64,000 nucleotides of DNA from Synechococcus sp. ATX 2A4 (GTDB taxonomy: Bacteria > Cyanobacteriota > Cyanobacteriia > PCC-6307 > Cyanobiaceae), in the NCBI RefSeq assembly GCF_024346375.1, contig NZ_JAGQCV010000004.1, positions 175,530 to 239,529 on the forward strand. The letters run 5' to 3'. Below are positions 45,597-56,274 of the stretch, piece by piece. Under the pieces are notes generated by a model. That model was not told the DNA's origin. It saw only the letters and a list, made by a program, of their open reading frames with translations, and did not search any database. The stretch's first letter is position 1; every line of letters begins with the position of its first letter. A program made the translations under genes and the position numbers.

Positions 45597-47120
45597 TCAG
45601 GGTCGGCGCCACATCAGGTCGTCGCTGGCGAGCAGGCTGTCGGCGGCGGCGGGGCCCCAGGTGCGGGCCTCATAGGGCTGAACAGGAAGTTGCCAGGGGC
45701 TGTCCTCGATCAGCTCCAGCAGGGGGGTGTAGAGCCGCCAGGCCGCTTCCACTTCATCGCCGCGGGTGAACAGAGTGGGATCTCCCAGCATGGCGTCGGC
45801 GAGCAGGCGCACGTAGCCCTCATCAGAGGGTTCCCCGAACGATTCGTCGTAGGAGAACTGCATGTCGACCGGCCGGCTGCGCATGCCCGATCCCGGCGCC
45901 TTCACCTCGAAGCGGAACTCGGCGCCCTCGTTGGGCTGGATGCGCAGGATCAGCTGGTTGGCGGTGGGGCTGCCGCCAGCGGCATCGAATAGGTGCACCG
46001 GCGCCTCACGGAAGGTGAGCACCACCTCGCTCAGCCGTTTCGGCAGCTGCTTGCCGGTGCGGAGGTAGAAGGGCACCCCTTGCCAGCGCCAGTTGTCGAT
46101 GAACAGCTTCATCGCCACATAGGTTTCGGTGGTGCTGTTGGGGTTGACCCCTGGCTCCTCCCGGTACCCCTTGATCGGCCGGCTACGGGAACCGCCGGGG
46201 CCGTACTGGCCGCGCACACAGCAGTTCCAGGGCTCGGCCTCATCGGCGAGGCGGGCGGCCTGCAGCACCTTGGCCTTTTCGTTGCGGATCGCTTCCGGGT
46301 CGAAGCGGCCCGGCGCTTCCATCGTGGTGAGCGCCAGCATCTGGGTGAGGTGGTTCTGCACCATGTCGCGCAGGGCGCCGGAACTTTCGTAGTAGCCGGC
46401 CCGCTCCTCCACCCCCACGGTTTCGGCGGCGGTGATCTGCACGCTGGAGATGAAGTTGCGGTTCCAGATCGGCTCGAAGATGGTGTTGGCGAAGCGCAGC
46501 ACCAGGATGTTCTGGACCGTTTCCTTGCCCAGGTAGTGGTCGATCCGGAACACCTGGTTTTCCTTGGCGCAGGTCTGCACGATCCGGTTGAGCTTCTCGG
46601 CGCTGCCGTAGTCACGGCCGAAGGGCTTCTCAATCACCACCCGGCTGCGCAGCGGGTCGTTCAGCAGGCCGGCGTCGGCGAGGGCGCGGCAGCCGCTGCC
46701 ATAGAAAGTGGGCGACACCGACAGGTAGAAGGTGCGATTGGAGCGGGTGGCCCGCAGCCGGTCGATGCCCTCAAGCCGCTGGCCCAGGCGCACCAGATGC
46801 TCAGGCACCTGCAGGTCCACCGGCTCGTAGAAGAGGCCGCTGCTGAACTGCTCCCAGGCGCTGGCGTGGTCAGCCACCTCGTCTGAGAGGGCCTCCGCCA
46901 TGCGGGCGCGGAACTCCTCGTCGCTCCAGGGGCGGCGGGCACAGCCCAGCACGGCGAATTCGCTGGGCAGGCGCCGCTGGCGAAACAGCTCGAACAGGGC
47001 CGGGATCAGCTTGCGGTGGGTGAGGTCGCCACTGGCGCCGAAGATCACCAGACACTGGGGTGGGATCACCCGCTCCTGGCGCAACCCGACCCTGAGCGGA
47101 TTGGTGAGGACGGCGGTCAT
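45597..47120 (-). CDS. zwf: Glucose-6-phosphate dehydrogenase
   Basis: First enzyme of the oxidative pentose phosphate pathway, giving NADPH in the dark. The start MTAVLTNPLRVGLRQERV (47120) gives 507 residues, close to the cyanobacterial norm. The NADP-binding VIFGASGDLTHRKLIPAL, VIEKPFGRDYGSA and the active-site RIDHYLGKETVQNI are all present. It is transcribed with opcA. Confidence 0.97.
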   Translation of the reverse strand: MTAVLTNPLRVGLRQERVIPPQCLVIFGASGDLTHRKLIPALFELFRQRRLPSEFAVLGCARRPWSDEEFRARMAEALSDEVADHASAWEQFSSGLFYEPVDLQVPEHLVRLGQRLEGIDRLRATRSNRTFYLSVSPTFYGSGCRALADAGLLNDPLRSRVVIEKPFGRDYGSAEKLNRIVQTCAKENQVFRIDHYLGKETVQNILVLRFANTIFEPIWNRNFISSVQITAAETVGVEERAGYYESSGALRDMVQNHLTQMLALTTMEAPGRFDPEAIRNEKAKVLQAARLADEAEPWNCCVRGQYGPGGSRSRPIKGYREEPGVNPNSTTETYVAMKLFIDNWRWQGVPFYLRTGKQLPKRLSEVVLTFREAPVHLFDAAGGSPTANQLILRIQPNEGAEFRFEVKAPGSGMRSRPVDMQFSYDESFGEPSDEGYVRLLADAMLGDPTLFTRGDEVEAAWRLYTPLLELIEDSPWQLPVQPYEARTWGPAAADSLLASDDLMWRRP

Positions 47121-47205
47121 GGGGGAAGGGCAGGCCGGATCCCACCACGAAAGCCGGGAACCGGTCACCCAAGCAGTGCTCAGCGTGGTTTGTGGGGGTT
47201 TCGGC

Positions 47206-47234
47206 AAAAAAAAAGCCCGCCGGCAAGGCGGGCT
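47206..47234 (-). terminator. Intrinsic terminator after petH
   Basis: AGCCCGCC (47214-47221) pairs with GGCGGGCT (47227-47234) around GGCAA. Read on the minus strand it is followed by eight to nine T's (47214-47206), 24 bp beyond the petH stop. It separates petH from zwf-opcA. Confidence 0.92.
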
Positions 47235-47257
47235 GAGCGGTGCGATGGGGCGCGGGC

Positions 47258-49167
<1,910 letters not shown>

Positions 49168-49543
49168 AGTCACCAGCCGGTGTCTGTCGGCGATGGCGGC
49201 CCACCAGAGAGGGCCGCTGACCGGAAGACGCCACCGGGTTGCGCGGTCACATGGGAAAGGTCAGCCGCAGTGGCGCGCTTCAGACAGGAATAGCCATTGT
49301 CAGACAAAGCAATGGCCGGGCGGCGGTGGCCAGAAAAAATGTTTGTTCGCGACCAAGTCTGTGGCAAATAAAATTATAACTAGAAGACATGTCTAGGGGG
49401 GGGAAGTGCTTTGAAGCCCTGGATTGAATTTGATCTCAACCCAGGGTTGTTAATGCCGTTACCAAGTAAGACAACAACGCGACCCACTCTATATGGATCA
49501 AAAAAAACTACTGGATCAAAGAGAAATATGACCGTTGCTGCGA
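49168..49543. other. AT-richer intergenic region
   Basis: About 375 bp between the SRPBCC gene and tRNA-Glu, on opposite strands facing each other. The part at 49330-49530 is clearly AT-rich against the window average. It contains a 7-bp inverted repeat (GCCATTG 49293-49299, CAATGGC 49310-49316), a 10-bp palindrome AGACATGTCT (49385-49394), a CCCTGG/CCAGGG stem and two TTTGATCC copies on the minus strand. No gene is convincing. Confidence 0.5.
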
Positions 49544-49616
49544 TACCCCCAAGGGGATTCGAACCCCTGTCGCCTCCGTGAAAGGGAGGTGTCCTAGGCC
49601 TCTAGACGATGGGGGC
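49544..49616 (-). tRNA. tRNA-Glu (TTC)
   Basis: Read on the minus strand, GCCCCCATCGTCTAGAGG opens the cloverleaf; the anticodon loop is CTTTCAC with anticodon TTC, and the T-arm AGGGGTTCGAATCCCCT is standard. The acceptor pairs GCCCCCA with TGGGGGT, with a G1-T72 wobble, and discriminator A. The CCA end is not encoded. In cyanobacteria this tRNA also donates Glu to tetrapyrrole synthesis. Confidence 0.96.
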
Positions 49617-49690
49617 GAGGCCACGGGTGAAGGGCGTTCTCAGCCTCTCCATCCGACGTATTGGACGCTACGGGTCGGAGTGGCCCTTCG

Positions 49691-50884
49691 TCAAGGAGGA
49701 GAAGGGGCGGCGGCGTTTTGCCCGTTCCACACCGGCACAGTGAAATGGAAGCAGGCCCCTTCCCCCGGCTCTGAAACCACCCAGATCCGTCCATCGTGCA
49801 CTTCCACAATCCGCCGGCACACGGAAAGACCCACCCCGAAGCCTGAGGTGGTGCCGGAGGTCTGGGGCAGGCGCACCCGCTCCAGGAACACCCGCTCCTG
49901 TTCGTGGCGGGGGATGCCCGGTCCGGTGTCGCACACGCTCACCTGCACCCACTGGTTGGTGCGGTGCAGCAACGTGAGGTGCACCTGACCCCCGTCGGGC
50001 GTGAATTTCAGGGCGTTCTCGATCAGGTTGAGCAGCACCTGGCGCATGCGCCGCTGGTCAGCGAACACGGCGGGCAGGTCGGCGGGGATGTCGGTGATCA
50101 GCTGGAGGTCGCGGCCCACCCACAGCTTTTCCAGCTCCAGGATCGCTTCCGCCGCCACCGAGGCCAACCCCAGCTGCTGGGGATTGAACAGGGCTTCCCA
50201 GCGGGTGGTTCCCACCTCCAGCAGGTCTTTGGAGAGGTGCTCGATGTCGTCCAGCCGCCGGTCCAGCACGTCGCGGCAGCGGGTGGGGTCGATGTGGCCG
50301 AGCTGCAGGCTCTGCAGCGCCAGCTTGGCGGCGGTGAGTGGCGTGCGCAGCTCATGGGCGACCATGCGCAACAGGCGCTCCTGCACGCCCAGCCGCTCGA
50401 TCAGGGTTTCGTTCTCCTGGCGCAGCACCAGCAACTGATCTTCCAGCTGCAGCTCCCGCTGGGTGCGGCTGCCGTCCATCTCGGCGGGACGCAGGCTCAT
50501 GCCCAGGCCGCTCACCACCTCGCGCTGCTGCCAGCGCGGCAACCAGCCCTTGAGCTGCTGCAGCACGGTGTTGCCGGCGAACACCTGGCGGGGCTTCGGC
50601 TCGAGTTTCACCAAGGCCGGCGTGGCCACCAGGCGGTGGAGCTCCAGCAACTCCGGTCGCTCGGCTGGATGGGCCACCTCCAGATTCACGTCGAAGCCGG
50701 TGTCGCTGCTCTGAAGCAGCTGCATGACGCCGCGCAGGTCGGCGGTGGCGAGGTGGTACGGCGCCGCCACCAGCAGCAGTTTCAGCGGGCGACGCGGCGG
50801 CGGTGAGGCCTCAGGGGGATGGGTGGTGGGGTTAGGCCCCCCCGCAGCAGGCACCGTCTGGCAGGTCCAATACGTAGACGCCAC
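49691..50884 (-). CDS. sasA: KaiC-interacting sensor kinase SasA
   Basis: Output kinase of the Kai circadian clock; binds KaiC by an N-terminal KaiB-like domain and phosphorylates RpaA. The 397-residue protein has a Pro-rich lead of ~33 residues, the thioredoxin-like KaiB domain ([20 protein letters not shown] to about residue 110), an H-box [18 protein letters not shown] with His177, then N-box [15 protein letters not shown]1 CDTGPGIP and G2 [13 protein letters not shown]. The start could be later than 50884, since the Pro-rich lead is variable. rpaA and kaiABC are not in the window. Confidence 0.95.
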   Translation of the reverse strand: MASTYWTCQTVPAAGGPNPTTHPPEASPPPRRPLKLLLVAAPYHLATADLRGVMQLLQSSDTGFDVNLEVAHPAERPELLELHRLVATPALVKLEPKPRQVFAGNTVLQQLKGWLPRWQQREVVSGLGMSLRPAEMDGSRTQRELQLEDQLLVLRQENETLIERLGVQERLLRMVAHELRTPLTAAKLALQSLQLGHIDPTRCRDVLDRRLDDIEHLSKDLLEVGTTRWEALFNPQQLGLASVAAEAILELEKLWVGRDLQLITDIPADLPAVFADQRRMRQVLLNLIENALKFTPDGGQVHLTLLHRTNQWVQVSVCDTGPGIPRHEQERVFLERVRLPQTSGTTSGFGVGLSVCRRIVEVHDGRIWVVSEPGEGACFHFTVPVWNGQNAAAPSPP

Positions 50885-50996
50885 CTTATGGGTTCAACTG
50901 CAGTTCATGGCAGGGGGCTGCGCCGGATCGGCGGTCTGCGGGCATGCTGGCGGGGCGCGGGCTGTTTCAGGCCCTGTGGAGACAAGGGGCAGGGGG

Positions 50997-51008
50997 GGCA
51001 CGCGTGCC
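50997..51008. promoter_or_regulatory. 12-bp palindrome between divergent genes
   Basis: GGCACGCGTGCC is a perfect 12-bp palindrome in the ~190 bp between the starts of sasA and the exported-protein gene. It is a candidate operator; GC-rich palindromes can also arise by chance. Confidence 0.3.
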
Positions 51009-51071
51009 GGCACGGAGAGTGGGCGATGCAAAGGTGCTGGACGATTGAAGTTCCTCGGCTGGTGAAGCACG

Positions 51072-51542
51072 ATGGAGGTTCATGCGTCCTCCGCTTTGCG
51101 TCATCTGCCTCGCTGGAGCCGGTCCCTCGTGGCGGTCCCTCTCCTGCTGCTTCCCCTCGCACTTCTGCCCACCGCCGCTGAAGCTGCGCCGGCCACGGAA
51201 GCGGAAATGCAGCTCTACACGCGGATCGGTGCGGTCAATGTCTGCATTGCCCGTGCGGCCGGCGTGGAGTTCGACAAGGCCGTGGCCATCGCCGGTGAAA
51301 CCATTGCGCAGGTGCTCCAGGGGGTGCACACCGGCAAGATCCAACAGGTGGGCAATCAGACCCTCACCCTTGAAGATCTGCGGCGCGGTTCCGTGAACTC
51401 GGCCGTGATCGGTGCCGTTGAGCTCTGCCCCAAGCAGGTGCCGCCGGATGTGGTCAAGCGGGTGGAAGCGGCAATCAAGCAGGGGGCTGGCGCCAGCCCA
51501 GCTCCAGGCCCCGCTGCCCCTGCGCCGGCCGCTCCGAGATAG
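51072..51542 (+). CDS. Exported hypothetical protein
   Basis: Encodes 156 residues with a clear signal peptide (basic RHLPRWSR, hydrophobic LVAVPLLLLPLALLP, AEAAPA cleavage region about residue 40). The mature part (QLYTRIGAVNVCIARAAGVEFDKAVAIAGETIAQVLQGVHTGKIQQVG) is helical with two Cys (VCIA, LCPK), which may form a disulfide, and it ends in an Ala/Pro tail. Similar secreted proteins occur in picocyanobacteria, but I know no function. It is probably periplasmic. Confidence 0.75.
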   Translation: MEVHASSALRHLPRWSRSLVAVPLLLLPLALLPTAAEAAPATEAEMQLYTRIGAVNVCIARAAGVEFDKAVAIAGETIAQVLQGVHTGKIQQVGNQTLTLEDLRRGSVNSAVIGAVELCPKQVPPDVVKRVEAAIKQGAGASPAPGPAAPAPAAPR

Positions 51543-51682
51543 GGCCTCCCTGGCTGGCTGGGCCAACCGCTCAACTGGCGGTCGCATCCAGACGCGGCTG
51601 ACCCCCCGGTCAGTCGCAGTTCATTCAGGGCTTCTGGCTTTGCTGAAGGCATCCCTCCGGGGTGTTCTTCGCCAACGTCGTC

Positions 51683-52225
51683 ATGACCTTCCCTTCATCG
51701 TCTGCCCTGCTGGCCGCCGGCCTGCTCAGCGTCGGTTCCCTGACTCCGCTCGCGGCCCAGGCCCAGTCGTTCGGGTTTCCTGGCCAGGGCTACCAGCAGG
51801 TGCAGGTGTATCAGCAGCAGCCGGTGTACCGCCAGGTGCCCGTCTACCGCCAGGTTCCTGTTTATCGCCAGGAGCGTGTCTACCGCCAGGTGCCGGTCGT
51901 TCAGCAGGTGCCGGTGTACCGCCAGGTGCCCGTAGTCCAGCAATTTCCGCAGTCGGGCGTGATTCCTGTGCGCAACTATCCCGCTCCTTATCAGGATTAC
52001 CAGGGGCAGGTGAACGGCTTCAATCCACCTCAGACCTTCGAAGAAGCGCAAGCGCTGCAACAGCGCTGCTCGATCGGCCGGCTGGTGGGCGGCGTGATCG
52101 GTGGTGGCATCGGCTACGCCGCCTCCCGCGACCAGGGCCGCACCTGGGCGGTCCCGCTCGGTGCGCTGCTGGGCTCCCAGGTGGGCTGCAACGCCGGCCA
52201 GGGACGCGGTCCGCTGCCTTGGTGA
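51683..52225 (+). CDS. Exported protein with VYRQVP repeats and glycine-zipper domain
   Basis: Starts MTFPSSSALLAAGLLSVGSL with a signal peptide cleaved near AQAQS; an upstream GTG at 51662 is also in frame. Residues ~45-85 form a run of hexapeptides of the type VYRQVP or VVQQVP. The C-terminal domain holds RCSIGRLVGGVIGGGIGYAAS and GALLGSQVGC, a glycine-zipper pattern like that of small surface-antigen-type envelope proteins, with two Cys flanking it. It may insert in or attach to the outer membrane. Confidence 0.8.
   Translation: MTFPSSSALLAAGLLSVGSLTPLAAQAQSFGFPGQGYQQVQVYQQQPVYRQVPVYRQVPVYRQERVYRQVPVVQQVPVYRQVPVVQQFPQSGVIPVRNYPAPYQDYQGQVNGFNPPQTFEEAQALQQRCSIGRLVGGVIGGGIGYAASRDQGRTWAVPLGALLGSQVGCNAGQGRGPLPW
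51823..51948 (+). repeat. 18-bp tandem coding repeats (VYRQVP)
   Basis: Seven consecutive 18-bp units of the type GTNTACCGCCAGGTGCCN encode V-Y-R-Q-V-P or V-V-Q-Q-V-P. The nucleotide copies differ at third positions, so the amino-acid repeat is preserved by selection rather than being a very recent duplication. Confidence 0.8.
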
Positions 52226-52279
52226 TCGCGGCGCTGCCCGGCAGCCTTCAGGATCGGAGGGTTGTTCTCCCCTGGGTCG

Positions 52280-55003
52280 ATGCGTGACGTGCGCCTGGCC
52301 GATTACCGGCCCTACCCCTACGCGCTGGAGCGCACGGACCTGACCGTGCGCCTCTTCTCCGACCACGGCGTGGTGGAGGCGACCCTTTCGTTCCTTCCTG
52401 TGGCGGGGGCATCCTCTCCAGGGGCGGCGGCGCCTGCAGCGACAGACGCCCAGGCCGGTCCACCCCTGGAGCTGCGGGGGGTGGGGCTGGAGCTCGAAGC
52501 CCTCGCCATCGACGGGGAGCCGCTTCCGCCCACCGCCACCCACCAGGAGGAGGGGCTTCTGGTGGTGCTCCAGCCGCCCCAGCGGCCGTTTGTGCTCACC
52601 AGCCGGGTGCGGATCGATCCCTATACGAACACCACCCTGGAAGGGCTCTATGCCAGCGGCGGCATGGTGACAAGCCAGTGCGAAGCCGAAGGCTTCCGTC
52701 GCATCACCTTCCACCCCGACCGTCCGGATGTGCTCAGCCGCTTCCAGGTGCGGATCGAAGCGGACCAGGAGCGCTACCCGGTGCTGCTCTCCAACGGCAA
52801 TTGCCAGGCTGCCGGTGCCCTCGCCGATGGCCGCCACTTTGCGGTCTGGGACGATCCCTTCCCCAAGCCCTCCTACCTGTTTGCGCTGGTGGCCGGCCGG
52901 CTTGAGGAGGTGCGCGGCAGCTTCACCACCGCCAGCGGCCGGACGGTGCAGCTGCGCCTGCATGTGGAGCCGGGCGATGCCCCCTACACCGCCCATGCGA
53001 TGGCCTCGCTGCAGCGGTCGATGGCCTGGGATGAGCAGGTGTACGGGCTCGAATACGACCTCGATGAATACAACATCGTGGCTGTGCGCCATTTCAACAT
53101 GGGCGCCATGGAGAACAAGAGCCTGAACATCTTCAACTCCAAGCTGGTGCTCGCAGATGCCGAAACCGCCACCGATGGTGAGCTCGAACGCATCGAAAGC
53201 GTGATCGCCCACGAATACTTCCACAACTGGACGGGCAATCGCATCACCTGCCGTGACTGGTTCCAGCTTTCCCTCAAAGAAGGGCTCACGGTGTTTCGCG
53301 ATCAATGCTTCACTGCCGATCTGCACGGCGCCGATCTCAAGCGCATCGAAGATGTGGCGATGCTGCGCAATACCCAGTTTCGCGAAGATGCTGGCCCCAC
53401 TGCCCACCCGATTCAGCCGGATCACTACCAAGCGATTGACAACTTCTACACCACCACCATCTACGAGAAAGGTGCGGAAGTGATTCGCATGCTGCACACC
53501 TTGTTGGGCCCTGCCACCTTCATGCGCGGCATGGCGCTCTACGTGCAGCGCCATGACGGCACCGCCGCCACCACGGCCGATTTCCTGCAGGCCATGCAGG
53601 ACGCCGCAGCGGAAGCCTCTGCCGCCCCCGCCGGGCAGAGCGGCAATGGGCAGCGTGACGATTCCTCGCCGTTGCGCTTCAGCTTCAAGCAGTTCAGCCG
53701 TTGGTACCACCAGGCGGGCACCCCCGTGGTGTCGATCGAGCGCCAGTGGGATGGCGCCACCGGAGCGCTTGCCCTGACGCTGCGCCAGCACACCCCCGCC
53801 ACCCCCGGCCAGCCGCACAAGCAGCCGCTGGTGATTCCCCTTGCCCTCGCCCTTGTGGGCGAAGAAGGCCAGGTGCTGCCCCAGGCCGGCCGTTCGCCCG
53901 TCGTGCTGGAGGCCGCGGAGCGGCAACTGCGCTTCGAGGGGTTGCCCCCGGGCCCGACCCCGCCGGCTTTATCGGTGCTGCGGGGCTTCTCGGCACCCGT
54001 GCGGCTTGAGCTTGCCCGGCCGAATGCGGAGCTGCTGCAGCTGTTCGCCTGCGACAGCGACCCCTTCGCCCGCTGGGATGCGGGCCAGACTCTGCTGCGG
54101 CAGGCGGTGCTGGCACGGGCCGCCGGTCGCAGCGACCAGGAGCTGGAGGGCGGGCTGATTGCTGCCTTCGCCGCGATCCTCGCCGACACCAGCTTGCCGG
54201 CCGCCAGCCGCAGCGCCTTGCTGGCGCTTCCCGGCATGGCCGAACTGGAGGATCTGGCCCCTCAGCCGAATCCTCCAGCGCTGTTTGCGGCCTTTCTGGC
54301 CCTCGAGCGCGCCTTCGGCGAAGCCCTGGAAACCCCGCTGCAGGATGCGCTCGCCGCTTGCCGCCCCCAGTGGGAGCGGCCCTGGCCGCAAGGGCAAGGT
54401 GAGCGCCGCCTGACCGCCACGATCTGGAGCTGGCGGGCGGCAGCCGGCGATGAGGCCGTGCGCGAGGCGGCTGCCGCTGCAGTGGACGGACCCTCGATGA
54501 CGCTCGCCCGCGCCGGGCTGCGGGCCCTGCAGGTCCATTCCTGTGAGCAGCGCCGCCGGGCGGTGGAGGCGTTCTATCAACGCTGGCAGGAGAAGCCGGT
54601 GATTCTTGATGCCTGGTTCGCCCTGGAGGCCAGCGCCCCCTTTGCTGATGGGCTGGAGCGGGTCGCTGCTCTGCTGGCCCATCCGCGCTTCGATCCAGCC
54701 GCTCCCAACGCGATCCGCGCGGTGCTGGGGGGCTTTTCCGCCAATACGCCGGTGTTTCATGCGGCTGACGGCACGGGCTACCGGTTCATGGCCGAACAGA
54801 TCGTGGCGCTCGACCGCCGCAACCCGATCACGGCGTCGCGGCTGGCCAAGCTGTTCAGCCGCTGGCAGAGCTATGGACCGGCCCGGGCTGCGCGCATGCG
54901 CGAGGCCCTGGAGCAGCTGGCTGCGGCCGAACTCTCCGCTAACACCCGCGAAGTGGTGGAGCAGTGCCGCTCAATCGGCGCCCGTGAGGGCGCTGCAGCT
55001 TGA
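52280..55003 (+). CDS. pepN: Aminopeptidase N (M1 zinc metallopeptidase)
   Basis: Removes N-terminal residues from peptides in the cytoplasm. The start MRDVRLADYRPYPYALE (52280) gives 907 residues, in the usual PepN range. The exopeptidase motif GAMENKSLNIFN is at about residue 274, and the zinc site HEYFHNWTGNRITCRDWFQLSLKEGL (HExxH and downstream Glu) at about 310. No signal peptide is present. It follows the repeat-protein gene by ~55 bp. Confidence 0.97.
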   Translation: MRDVRLADYRPYPYALERTDLTVRLFSDHGVVEATLSFLPVAGASSPGAAAPAATDAQAGPPLELRGVGLELEALAIDGEPLPPTATHQEEGLLVVLQPPQRPFVLTSRVRIDPYTNTTLEGLYASGGMVTSQCEAEGFRRITFHPDRPDVLSRFQVRIEADQERYPVLLSNGNCQAAGALADGRHFAVWDDPFPKPSYLFALVAGRLEEVRGSFTTASGRTVQLRLHVEPGDAPYTAHAMASLQRSMAWDEQVYGLEYDLDEYNIVAVRHFNMGAMENKSLNIFNSKLVLADAETATDGELERIESVIAHEYFHNWTGNRITCRDWFQLSLKEGLTVFRDQCFTADLHGADLKRIEDVAMLRNTQFREDAGPTAHPIQPDHYQAIDNFYTTTIYEKGAEVIRMLHTLLGPATFMRGMALYVQRHDGTAATTADFLQAMQDAAAEASAAPAGQSGNGQRDDSSPLRFSFKQFSRWYHQAGTPVVSIERQWDGATGALALTLRQHTPATPGQPHKQPLVIPLALALVGEEGQVLPQAGRSPVVLEAAERQLRFEGLPPGPTPPALSVLRGFSAPVRLELARPNAELLQLFACDSDPFARWDAGQTLLRQAVLARAAGRSDQELEGGLIAAFAAILADTSLPAASRSALLALPGMAELEDLAPQPNPPALFAAFLALERAFGEALETPLQDALAACRPQWERPWPQGQGERRLTATIWSWRAAAGDEAVREAAAAAVDGPSMTLARAGLRALQVHSCEQRRRAVEAFYQRWQEKPVILDAWFALEASAPFADGLERVAALLAHPRFDPAAPNAIRAVLGGFSANTPVFHAADGTGYRFMAEQIVALDRRNPITASRLAKLFSRWQSYGPARAARMREALEQLAAAELSANTREVVEQCRSIGAREGAAA

Positions 55004-55009
55004 AGGCGA

Positions 55010-56230
55010 TCAGCGGGGCGCGGCCCCGCCGCTGGTGGCCTGTCCTTTGTCCGCGGTCTGCCCGCGGCCGAAAGCCTGGCGGTGCAACCGGGTGAAGGCG
55101 TCGCGCCGGAAGGAACCTCCCTCGGGCCCGGCGTAGTTGCCCCAGAGGCCCTCCCAGTAGAAATAGATCACCCCGTGGCCCCGCTGGGCCGCCAGTTCCA
55201 CCTTCTGGTTGAGCGTGGCCATGTCGGGGGTGCGGCCGCCGAATCCGGCCAGGATGCCGATCTCCACCGGTAGGCCCCACTGACGGGCCTTCACCAGCGC
55301 CGGCTGATCGAGATCGCGGGCGAAACCGCGCACCGAAAAGGCGTAGTTCTGCACCACCAGGTCATCCACCAGCTTGCCGAGCGCCCAGAGTTCCCAGTCC
55401 TGCAGCCAGTGGTTGTAGGCGAAGCGGAAGGGTCCGGGAGAAAGGCTGATCACGGCGGCGTTGTTGCTGCGGCGCAGGTCGCGGCGCAGCTCCCGCAGCA
55501 AGCCGGTGAGCTGCTGGCGCCGCCAGCTCATCCATTCGCGGTTGTTGAAATCCGCGGGAGGTTCCCGGCCCTTCTCCTTGCTGAACAGGGCCCGGGTGTA
55601 GGGGTCATAGCCCAGCTCCACCGGCCAGGCGAAGTGGTCGTCGAGCTGAATGCCATCGACACCACAGCGCTGCACGATCTCCTGGATCAGGCCGATGAAG
55701 CGGGCGCGCACGCCGGGATGGGCCGGATTGAGCCACACCCTCAGATCCTTGAGCGGTGAGGTTTTCAGGTTGGCGCCGTGCATGGCGTAGAGGGTGGAGC
55801 CATCGCTGCGCTGCAGCACCCATTCCGGATGGCGCCGCACCACCTCCGCGTCGGCGGGCTCCATCATTCCGTATTCGAACCAGGGGATCACCTGCATGCC
55901 GCGCCGCTGGGCGGAGCGGGTGATATGGCAGATCGGGTCGAGCCCCGGGGCGGCCTTCAGCAGGGCCGGCTCGGTGGGCGCAAAGCGGCTGCGGTGGAAG
56001 GTGGTGCCCCGGCTCCACACATTCGGGTAAAGGGTGTTGAAGCCTGCGGCTGCCAGTTCCCCGACGGCCTGCTCGATCCGGTTGCGGTCGTAGTAGAGGG
56101 GGCTGGGACTGTTGGTGAGCCACACGCCCACGCGCTGGCTGGTGGCGGCAGCCGGCAGCAGGCCGAGGCCCTGCAGACCTGTGGTGAGCAGCGCCGTGAC
56201 CAGCACCGGCAGGGCCTTTTTCAGGCGCAC
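55010..56230 (-). CDS. Exported family-10-like glycosyl hydrolase (GHL10)
   Basis: A 406-residue protein with a signal peptide (KKALPVLVTALLTTGLQGLGLLPAAA), then a TIM-barrel-like body: RVGVWLTNSPSPLYYDR, GFNTLYPNVWSRGTT, MQVIPWFEYGMM, GVDGIQLDDHFAWP and GVIYFYWEGLWGNYAG. These match the GHL10/DUF187 family found in cyanobacteria. A role in polysaccharide or cell-wall turnover in the periplasm is inferred. It converges with pepN (6 bp apart). Confidence 0.9.
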   Translation of the reverse strand: MRLKKALPVLVTALLTTGLQGLGLLPAAATSQRVGVWLTNSPSPLYYDRNRIEQAVGELAAAGFNTLYPNVWSRGTTFHRSRFAPTEPALLKAAPGLDPICHITRSAQRRGMQVIPWFEYGMMEPADAEVVRRHPEWVLQRSDGSTLYAMHGANLKTSPLKDLRVWLNPAHPGVRARFIGLIQEIVQRCGVDGIQLDDHFAWPVELGYDPYTRALFSKEKGREPPADFNNREWMSWRRQQLTGLLRELRRDLRRSNNAAVISLSPGPFRFAYNHWLQDWELWALGKLVDDLVVQNYAFSVRGFARDLDQPALVKARQWGLPVEIGILAGFGGRTPDMATLNQKVELAAQRGHGVIYFYWEGLWGNYAGPEGGSFRRDAFTRLHRQAFGRGQTADKGQATSGGAAPR

Positions 56231-56274
56231 CCGCAGGGGGAAGGGAGCCTCACAGCGGTGGCGTTCGGCAGATG

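Noticed and set aside
51695..53926. A 743-codon minus-strand open frame opposite the repeat protein and pepN
   Set aside because: The plus strand encodes a complete M1 peptidase with catalytic motifs; the antisense frame has no recognisable domain.
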